Shown here in pieces: positions 1-4,800 of a stretch of 5,391 nt of DNA. Below the pieces are notes generated by a model, which saw nothing but the letters and a program-made list of their open reading frames with translations, did no database searches and had not been told where the DNA came from. Within the stretch, counting starts at the first letter, position 1; every line of letters starts with the position of its first letter. A program made the translations under genes and the position numbers. Source of the DNA: an uncultured Veillonellaceae bacterium (GTDB lineage Bacteria; Bacillota; Negativicutes; Veillonellales; Negativicoccaceae); the NCBI GenBank assembly GCA_947254705.1, contig CAMYCX010000076.1, positions 1 through 5,391 of the forward strand, in the 5' to 3' direction.

Positions 1-509
1 TTTTGATACGCAGAAGCATATGCCAATAATGACTGACTCAACATTGGTGAAGAGGTATCCAATAGCGTTAATTGATAAGCCGGAGATGCTAGTTTCTGAT
101 GATCATTTTGACCATGGATATCCACTAACCGCTCTCCTAGTCGGGCCAAGATGCGCAATGGGGCAATCATGCCGTTTATAAGGATGCGACCTTTGCCCGA
201 TTGATCTAGACGGCGAGAGATTACTAGTTCATGATCTTCATCGGAGTTTAAAAGTAAGTTTTGTTCTTTGAGAAATGCTTTTACTTTCGGCAAATTACCT
301 ACATCAAATGCGGCTGTCAACATGAGTGAATCCGTTCCTGAACGAATATATTCCGTAGAGGCACGTGCGCCCAAAACCATTGCCAACGCATCCATTAAAA
401 TGGACTTGCCGGCACCAGTTTCTCCGGTAAACACCGTGATTCCATTATGAAATTCTAAATCGAGCGATTCGATAATGGCAAAGTTACGAATTCCAAGTTG
501 TGTCAGCAC
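1..509 (-). CDS. recN: DNA repair ATPase RecN, N-terminal part (3' end cut by the window edge)
   Basis: RecN is an SMC-like cytosolic ATPase that acts early at DNA double-strand breaks and supports RecA-dependent recombination. The visible 169 codons form the N-terminal half of its ATPase head. The protein opens MLTQLGIRNFAII, the usual RecN/SMC start, followed by a Walker A box GETGAGKS at residues 29-36 and the RecN signature region LVDIHGQNDHQKL at about 128-140, where relatives usually read HGQHEHQ. The family is about 550-570 residues, so the coiled coil, the ABC signature and Walker B lie beyond base 1. I place the start at a GTG (509-507) because GAGG lies 8 bases upstream and the homology begins exactly there; the nearby ATG at 523-521 is out of frame. 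The gene begins 3 bases after the argR stop, as in many Bacillota, so the two are probably co-transcribed. Identity is very secure. Confidence 0.96.
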   Translation of the reverse strand, partial: MLTQLGIRNFAIIESLDLEFHNGITVFTGETGAGKSILMDALAMVLGARASTEYIRSGTDSLMLTAAFDVGNLPKVKAFLKEQNLLLNSDEDHELVISRRLDQSGKGRILINGMIAPLRILARLGERLVDIHGQNDHQKLASPAYQLTLLDTSSPMLSQSLLAYASAYQ

Positions 510-512
510 GAC

Positions 513-971
513 TTAATCCTCATGAAAAACTTTATAAATTTCCGACTTAATTTCTATTGCCGGATGACCTTCCTCGACAACCAATAAAATTGTGTCGTCA
601 CCGGCGAGAGAGCCAATAACATGTGGCAAGCCTAAATTATCAAGGGCAAATGCGACAGCATTGGCTGATCCGGGGGTGGTGTGAACAACTACCACATTTC
701 CGCTACATTCAATTTTTACAATAGTATGCGCAAAAATATCAATTAATCGATTTTTAGCCAACAACATTGGCTCCTCTGAAGATAACGCATAACGATAATG
801 TCCACTGCGATAAGGAACTTTCACCAGCATCATTTCTTTGATATCTCGTGAAATTGTTGCTTGAGTCACTTCAATTCCTTCTCGCTCCAAAGCATGAGCC
901 AGGTCTTCCTGGGTTTCAATGACTTGTTCTTGTACAATTTCGCGAATTTTTGCATACCGATATTTTTTCAC
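513..971 (-). CDS. argR: Arginine repressor ArgR/AhrC
   Basis: This is an arginine-responsive DNA-binding regulator of 152 residues, the normal family length (about 150). Hexamers bind ARG boxes, repress arginine synthesis genes and in many Firmicutes activate arginine catabolism. Residues 1-70 form the winged helix-turn-helix domain, with the recognition-helix motif QATISRDIKEM at 37-47 (family: QATVSRDIKEL). Residues 75-150 form the oligomerisation and arginine-binding domain, with HTTPGSANAVA at 97-107 and the ligand-binding segment GSLAGDDTILLV at 120-131 (D125, D126). The start is GTG at 971-969, with AGAGG 6 bases upstream. It begins 3 bases after the mnmM stop and ends 3 bases before recN. 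No arginine pathway gene is in the window, so its targets are elsewhere. There is no free upstream space for a private promoter, which implies expression from the operon or from a promoter within mnmM. Confidence 0.97.
   Translation of the reverse strand: MKKYRYAKIREIVQEQVIETQEDLAHALEREGIEVTQATISRDIKEMMLVKVPYRSGHYRYALSSEEPMLLAKNRLIDIFAHTIVKIECSGNVVVVHTTPGSANAVAFALDNLGLPHVIGSLAGDDTILLVVEEGHPAIEIKSEIYKVFHED
518..521 (-). promoter_or_regulatory. Shine-Dalgarno site of recN
   Basis: GAGG lies 8 bases before the GTG codon of recN and overlaps the last codons of argR. It decides the GTG as the start, since no in-frame ATG lies nearby. Confidence 0.75.
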
Positions 972-974
972 AAT

Positions 975-1535
975 TTACCTCTTTTCGATCAAAAATAAAC
1001 ACGGCGGATTATGAATTTGATTCGGCATTTCTATATAAGCGACATGCCATTGTTGTTGAGAAAGAGTCGTTGACCAATGTCGTAACGCTTGATACTCTTC
1101 TGCTCCAGCTTCAGTCCCGGGATAACTGACAAGAGACATAATGCCACCTTTACGCAAATATTTCAATACTGTTGTGCATGCTAGTATGGTATCTTTGGGA
1201 CGAGTATGTATGGTATGATCACCGCCCGGTAAATATCCTAAATTAAAGAACACAATATCTATTAACAATGGAAAATTTCGAAACAGCATTGCATGATTTA
1301 TTTCATACCAAAAAATGGTTGCCGAAGATTGCCTGCATGCTAATCTTTGTTGTGATGCATGTATCGCAGACGGTTGTATATCACAGCAGAACAAGTATTG
1401 CAGCAAAGGTGCATTTTGCAAAACTTTTTCGCTATCATACCCATTGCCGAGCGTTGCATCTACAACACAACGTGCTGTCTGCAGGTATGAGTGCAACAGC
1501 AAATGATTAATCTCAAGGACATTAGAAATGGGCAT
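975..1535 (-). CDS. mnmM: tRNA 5-aminomethyl-2-thiouridine methyltransferase MnmM (YtqB family)
   Basis: This is a class I SAM-dependent methyltransferase of the family long called rRNA methylase or YtqB. In B. subtilis the YtqB protein has been shown to be MnmM, which turns nm5s2U into mnm5s2U at the tRNA wobble position; transfer of that role here is by family. From my start the protein has 186 residues (YtqB about 194). Motif I is DATLGNGYDS at 26-35, a motif II-like acidic segment CCDIQPSAI lies at 50-58, and the family-specific motif IV region NLGYLPGGDH is at 98-107, followed by the conserved TRPKDT. The open frame runs 44 codons further upstream, but that part lies inside nadK and does not look like the family. 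I therefore choose the ATG at 1535-1533, which overlaps nadK by 14 bases. No good Shine-Dalgarno precedes it, so translation may be coupled to nadK termination. Confidence 0.88.
   Translation of the reverse strand: MPISNVLEINHLLLHSYLQTARCVVDATLGNGYDSEKVLQNAPLLQYLFCCDIQPSAIHASQQRLACRQSSATIFWYEINHAMLFRNFPLLIDIVFFNLGYLPGGDHTIHTRPKDTILACTTVLKYLRKGGIMSLVSYPGTEAGAEEYQALRHWSTTLSQQQWHVAYIEMPNQIHNPPCLFLIEKR
978..982 (-). promoter_or_regulatory. Shine-Dalgarno site of argR
   Basis: AGAGG sits 6 bases before the GTG start of argR, inside the last two sense codons of mnmM. It supports the GTG start, because there is no in-frame ATG at the beginning of the ArgR homology. Confidence 0.75.
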
Positions 1536-2418
1536 GATAAATTGATTTGCTAAGTTTAGGAAATAGCGATTGGAAAAAATTTTGATCATCAAATTGTACA
1601 AACGGAATCGTTTCTTTATGTGCCTTGATAATAAGCTGACGACCGTAGTTAAAGTGAAATGATTCATTACCGTCGATAGAAGCGTATAATTGTTTTTCTC
1701 TCTCCGGCATCGTAATCATTACTTCATCTTTACGACTTATCAATAGCGGAGCACTTTGCAATAAATGCGGACATACAGGGATTACCAACAAACTATCCAA
1801 ACCGGGATACAAAATCGGTCCGCCACAAGATAATGCATATCCGGTAGATCCGGTCGCTGTTGCTATAATAATTCCGTCAGCAGGATATTCTTCAACATAT
1901 GCACCGTTAATGTACAAACGTAGACGTGCCATTTTACCTGGCTTGCTTCGGCCGACTACGACTTCGTTTACCGCTAAAGGCAGATTAAAATCTTCATCCG
2001 GCTCACCGTTTTCCGTAATAATCACAGAGTTTAATACAGTTCGTTTAACTAAATGATACGCCCCTGCTTCGATTTTTTGCAAACGTTCATCTAAATTATT
2101 TCGCTCAATTGTGTTTAAGAATCCTAAATCACCCAAATTGACGCCGACAATCGGGATTTGCGATGGGAAAATCTGTTTTGCAACAGAAATTAACGTGCCG
2201 TCACCACCGAGAGAAATTGCCATGTCCATTTTTCCGATTAGAGAGGCCCAATCTGCCCATCGTTCATCTGCAAAATGATAATCTCGCTCATCCATCTCAA
2301 CACGATATTGTTCCCAAATTCGATAATCAATACCGGACACCGCCAGATGATGACAAAGTTCGTCAACATGATGTACAATATTTTCTTTTGATAAATTGGG
2401 GAAAATTCCGACCAACAT
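1522..2418 (-). CDS. nadK: NAD kinase
   Basis: NAD kinase phosphorylates NAD to NADP in the cytosol, using ATP or polyphosphate in many bacteria. From the ATG at 2418-2416 it has 298 residues, within the bacterial range of about 260-300. Motifs in order are GGDGT at 71-75 with catalytic D73, the NLGDLGFL loop at 94-101, VNEVVVGR around N151/E152, the DG pair at 181-182 and TGSTGYALSCGGP at 189-201, and PVCPHLLQSAP at 214-224 (family: PICPHTL). The N-terminal glycine region GIFPN is at 4-8. I choose this ATG over the in-frame GTG at 2427 because AAGGG ends 9 bases before the ATG but would directly abut the GTG. It starts 5 bases after the tlyA stop and overlaps mnmM by 14 bases at its end. Location beside argR and recN is a known arrangement; in E. 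coli nadK also adjoins recN. Confidence 0.97.
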   Translation of the reverse strand: MLVGIFPNLSKENIVHHVDELCHHLAVSGIDYRIWEQYRVEMDERDYHFADERWADWASLIGKMDMAISLGGDGTLISVAKQIFPSQIPIVGVNLGDLGFLNTIERNNLDERLQKIEAGAYHLVKRTVLNSVIITENGEPDEDFNLPLAVNEVVVGRSKPGKMARLRLYINGAYVEEYPADGIIIATATGSTGYALSCGGPILYPGLDSLLVIPVCPHLLQSAPLLISRKDEVMITMPEREKQLYASIDGNESFHFNYGRQLIIKAHKETIPFVQFDDQNFFQSLFPKLSKSIYHAHF

Positions 2419-2423
2419 AATTA

Positions 2424-3230
2424 TCACCCTTCTTTCGAGTGGATTTGCAACACTTGATCAATTGCCTGCCGATAATCTAACACAGGAGCTCCACACTCTT
2501 TTGGCTTAAGCCACGCTAAAAACTCAATATTACCGTCACTTCCCTTAATGGGAGAGGTCGTCAACCCCCACATGCATAGACCAAGACCGGAAAGTGATAA
2601 ATAAAAGTCTGTCAGCACTTGGCGATGAATGATCTGATTGCGAATAACTCCGCCTTTCCCTACATTACCAGGACCGGCTTCGAACTGCGGCTTAATCAGA
2701 ACTAAAAAATCACCAGCAGGAGAAAGCAATGGAATCGCCGGAGGCAATACCTTCGTCAGTGATATAAAAGAAACATCAATTACGATGACTTGTGCGAGTT
2801 CACCGATATCGTTAGGTGTTACATGGCGGATATTTGTTCGCTCCATATTAACAACTCGAGGAGAGTTTCGTAACTTCCATGCCAATTGACCGTACCCCAC
2901 ATCAATCGCATATACTTTTTTGGCTCCATTATGTAAAGCACAATCGGTGAATCCGCCTGTAGATGCACCGATGTCTATGACTACTTTATCTGCTACCGAC
3001 ACAGGAAATATTCGCAACGCTTTTTCCATCTTTAAGCCGCCTCTACCGACATATTCCAGCGGTTTGCGGCGAAGTCTAATTGACGAAGAAATAGAAACTT
3101 TAGTGCCCGCTTTATCAACAGGAATATCATCAACAAGAACATCGCCCGTCATAATATAGCGACGGGCTTTTTCACGGCTGGGAAAGAAGCCCTTTTCTAC
3201 TAAAATCAAGTCCAGACGCTCTTTTTTCAT
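2424..3230 (-). CDS. tlyA: TlyA-family rRNA 2'-O-methyltransferase
   Basis: TlyA enzymes methylate the ribose 2'-OH of cytidines in 23S rRNA and, in the longer subtype, also 16S rRNA; loss gives capreomycin and viomycin resistance in mycobacteria. The protein has 268 residues from the ATG. An S4 RNA-binding domain covers about residues 4-63 (ERLDLILVEKG, SREKARRYIM), then the linker YVGRGGLK, then an FtsJ-like SAM domain with motif I DIGASTGGFTD at 86-96. The 2'-O-methyltransferase tetrad is visible as K67, D152 (VIDVSFISL), K180 (LIKPQFE) and E236 (NIEFL). As I recall, these match the mycobacterial K69, D154, K182 and E238. In-frame TTG (3242) and GTG (3239) codons lie upstream. I favour the ATG because GGTGA at 3240-3236 precedes it by 5 bases and family members start MKKERLD. 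It begins 5 bases after the stop of the DUF212 gene and ends 5 bases before nadK. Confidence 0.96.
   Translation of the reverse strand: MKKERLDLILVEKGFFPSREKARRYIMTGDVLVDDIPVDKAGTKVSISSSIRLRRKPLEYVGRGGLKMEKALRIFPVSVADKVVIDIGASTGGFTDCALHNGAKKVYAIDVGYGQLAWKLRNSPRVVNMERTNIRHVTPNDIGELAQVIVIDVSFISLTKVLPPAIPLLSPAGDFLVLIKPQFEAGPGNVGKGGVIRNQIIHRQVLTDFYLSLSGLGLCMWGLTTSPIKGSDGNIEFLAWLKPKECGAPVLDYRQAIDQVLQIHSKEG
2428..2432 (-). promoter_or_regulatory. Shine-Dalgarno site of nadK that decides the start
   Basis: AAGGG lies 9 bases before the ATG at 2418-2416 and directly abuts the alternative GTG at 2427-2425. The spacing favours the ATG and makes NadK 298 rather than 301 residues. Confidence 0.7.
3144..3192. 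other. Overlapping, mutually exclusive hairpin sequences inside tlyA
   Basis: GCCCGTC (3144-3150) and GACGGGC (3161-3167) form a perfect 7-bp GC-rich stem with a 10-base loop, followed on the plus strand by T5 (3168-3172), which looks like an intrinsic terminator antisense to tlyA. A second imperfect stem pairs GGGCTTTTTC (3164-3173) with GAAAGAAGCCC (3182-3192) and ends in TTTT. It uses the 3' arm of the first stem, so the two cannot form together. In the sense direction they span codons 13-29 of tlyA and carry no U tract. The base pairing is directly visible; a function is not shown, and coding constraint alone could explain it. Confidence 0.35.
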
Positions 3231-3235
3231 ATCTT

Positions 3236-3691
3236 TCACCAATAGTAAAATCCATAGGCTACAAGTCCGCCTAAAATCCCTCCCAAAAGGACCTCCAAGG
3301 GAGTATGTCCTAAAAGCTCTTTAAATTTAGTATCGTTAAATGCATGTCCGGATAAAAACTCCCGCACTAACTCGTTCAAAAACTTCGCTTGCTTTCCGGC
3401 TGCCCGTCGAACGCCCGCCGCGTCATACATTACAATACAAGCAAAAATAATTGCTAATGCGACCAATGGGGAATTTAGGCCTTCTTCAATTGATAAACTG
3501 ACACATAGCGCTACTACTAATGCACTATGTGAGCTTGGCATCCCACCCGCGCCAACCAGACGCTCGATATCGAATTTGTGATTTTTCATCATGAAGAAAA
3601 ATACTTTCAATACTTGTGCAATAAGCCATGCTAAGAACGACACCATTAAAACCGTATTGGCGAATAAACTATCAATTACAGTACGAATCAA
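3236..3691 (-). CDS. Divergent PAP2-family (DUF212, YuiD-like) integral membrane protein
   Basis: This 151-residue membrane protein belongs to the divergent PAP2 (DUF212) family, which includes B. subtilis YuiD of about 158 residues. Its biochemical role is not established as far as I know. About four hydrophobic segments are visible, near residues 12-33, 56-69, 75-89 and 132-149. Conserved blocks are GGMPSSHSA at 49-57, resembling the PAP2 PSGH motif, YDAAGVRRAAGKQA at 89-102, and LGHTPLEVLLGG around 127-137, where H129 and E133 mimic the HxxxD of PAP2 phosphatases with Glu for Asp. The start is a TTG (3691-3689) backed by a perfect AGGAGG 8 bases upstream. The gene begins 12 bases after the ispA stop and ends 5 bases before tlyA. 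Its place after a prenyl diphosphate synthase suggests, but does not prove, action on a polyprenyl or other lipid phosphate. Confidence 0.92.
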   Translation of the reverse strand: MIRTVIDSLFANTVLMVSFLAWLIAQVLKVFFFMMKNHKFDIERLVGAGGMPSSHSALVVALCVSLSIEEGLNSPLVALAIIFACIVMYDAAGVRRAAGKQAKFLNELVREFLSGHAFNDTKFKELLGHTPLEVLLGGILGGLVAYGFYYW

Positions 3692-3699
3692 GCTGGACG

Positions 3700-3705
3700 C
3701 CTCCT
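3700..3705 (-). promoter_or_regulatory. Perfect Shine-Dalgarno site of the DUF212 gene (TTG start)
   Basis: AGGAGG lies 8 bases before the TTG codon at 3691-3689 and overlaps the ispA stop codon TAG (3706-3704). The consensus site and ideal spacing are the reason for accepting a TTG start. Reusing the stop region of ispA suggests the two genes are translated in tandem. Confidence 0.85.
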
Positions 3706-4591
3706 ATTGAATCCGTGTTAATAAATAATTTGAAAATTCTTTCAGCATACCACTTTCCCACCCTGTCGACAGAAGTATTTGCTGTGCGCGATGTGTCTCT
3801 TTTATTGCACGTTGATAAGCCTCTTCCCTGCCTAATATGGTTGCATAAGTTGATTTACCCATTTTTTGATCCTGCCCTTGCTGCTTTCCCATTTCTTCAA
3901 AAGTGCTTTGTTCATCCAGAATATCATCAACAATTTGGAACAAAAGTCCGACGGCATTTCCGTATTCTGATAAAACCTGCATTTGGATTTTACTTGCGTT
4001 TGCGATCACACCGGCCATCACAAGGGGGGCACGTAATAAACGCCCTGTTTTCTGGAGATCCATGTACTGCAATTCATCTATTGCGGCATGACCATTCACT
4101 GCACAAATATCGATATACTGTCCCCCAACCATACCGTTAGGGCCGGCCGCTTTGGCAAGAATATTAATTAGTTCCAGTTTTACTTCTGCCGACAATCCTG
4201 TCGATGTTGCAATAAGTTCAAAGGCCACAGTCAATAATCCGTCTCCCGCCAAGGTAGCAATACCGGGAGTAAATTTTTTGTGACAAGTAAGTTTGCCTCG
4301 GCGATAATCGTCATTATCCATGCATGGTAAATCATCGTGTATTAAAGAATATGTATGTACACACTCAATCGCACAAGCAATCTGCAAATAATCAATTGAT
4401 GCCACACCCAAATCATCCAAAGCGGTCAAAAGGAGTATCGGACGAACCCTTTTACCGCCCGCTAATAAACTATAATTCATGGCATCAAACAGTCCGTTCA
4501 TGCGTTTATGATCAGGCCTCAAAAGCACCTGCAATGCGGAATCGATCCGTTCTCTTTGTAACTGCATATACATTTTAAAATTTTCGTTCAT
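3704..4591 (-). CDS. ispA: Short-chain polyprenyl diphosphate synthase (farnesyl diphosphate synthase type)
   Basis: This is a soluble trans-prenyltransferase that condenses IPP with DMAPP/GPP, most likely giving farnesyl diphosphate for undecaprenyl and quinone lipids. It has 295 residues, the usual size for bacterial IspA (about 290-300). Visible motifs are GGKRVRP at 45-51 (IPP binding), the first Asp-rich motif DDLPCMD at 86-92 followed by NDDYRRG, GGQYIDI at 156-162, KTGRLL at 181-186 and the second Asp-rich motif QIVDDILD at 219-226, then GKSTYATILG. The two-residue insertion in the first motif together with Tyr81, five residues before it, is the pattern of bacterial FPP synthases; product length is inferred from this, and geranylgeranyl diphosphate cannot be excluded. 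The ATG overlaps the xseB stop by 4 bases (ATGA), with AGAGG 10 bases upstream. dxs, which often follows ispA in related operons, is absent. Confidence 0.95.
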   Translation of the reverse strand: MNENFKMYMQLQRERIDSALQVLLRPDHKRMNGLFDAMNYSLLAGGKRVRPILLLTALDDLGVASIDYLQIACAIECVHTYSLIHDDLPCMDNDDYRRGKLTCHKKFTPGIATLAGDGLLTVAFELIATSTGLSAEVKLELINILAKAAGPNGMVGGQYIDICAVNGHAAIDELQYMDLQKTGRLLRAPLVMAGVIANASKIQMQVLSEYGNAVGLLFQIVDDILDEQSTFEEMGKQQGQDQKMGKSTYATILGREEAYQRAIKETHRAQQILLSTGWESGMLKEFSNYLLTRIQ

Positions 4592-4800
4592 TGTCGATTC
4601 GCCTCTTGAATAATCTCTTCAGTTTGAATCATCATTTTTTGCGCTTGGGCCTGATATTCTTGCAACAGTTTAGCACAATCAATCATTAACTCATTACCTT
4701 GCCGGTATAAGTCTAACGCTTCCTGCAATGAAATATCTCCAGTTTCCAAACGTTCGATCACTTCGTCTAAAGCGGTTACTTTTTTTTCATAGCTATTCAT
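4588..4800 (-). CDS. xseB: Exodeoxyribonuclease VII small subunit XseB
   Basis: This is the small accessory subunit of exonuclease VII. Several copies bind the C-terminal helices of XseA, and the complex degrades single-stranded DNA to short oligonucleotides in the cytosol. At 70 residues it is typical of the family (about 65-85). It is almost all helical, with the family pattern YEKKVTALDEVIERLETGDISLQEAL at residues 4-29 (relatives: LEEIVxxLExGDLxLEEAL) and YRQGNELMIDCAKLLQ in the second helix. The ATG at 4800-4798 has AAGGA 8 bases upstream. It overlaps the end of xseA by 8 bases and ispA by 4, consistent with coupled translation of the two subunits. Codons 5-7 contain a run of eight A bases, a possible slippage site. 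Confidence 0.95.
   Translation of the reverse strand: MNSYEKKVTALDEVIERLETGDISLQEALDLYRQGNELMIDCAKLLQEYQAQAQKMMIQTEEIIQEANRQ

Noticed and set aside
268..450. A plus-strand 60-codon open frame, and similar ones at 1268-1510, 2163-2420, 2638-2889, 2920-3159, 4324-4578 and 4801-5007.
   Set aside because: Each is antisense to a well-supported gene, has no convincing domain, and fits open frames mirrored from conserved coding sequence.
1012..1024. An ARG-box-like inverted repeat, TGAAT TTG ATTCG, about 40 bases upstream of argR.
   Set aside because: The spacer is 3 bases instead of the 4 in the ARG-box consensus, the outer bases do not match, and it encodes normal MnmM residues. Too weak to call an autoregulatory operator.
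1536..1667. A 44-residue N-terminal extension of MnmM.
   Set aside because: It lies wholly within nadK, looks like translated off-frame nadK sequence, and the methyltransferase family starts near the chosen ATG.
2419..2427. A GTG at 2427 as the nadK start.
   Set aside because: The Shine-Dalgarno AAGGG would directly abut it. The ATG at 2418 has proper spacing and fits the family N-terminus.
3628..4140. A 170-codon open frame on the plus strand, the longest on that strand.
   Set aside because: It lies antisense to ispA and the DUF212 gene, both with full family motifs, and its translation shows no recognisable domain. It is a shadow of the real genes.
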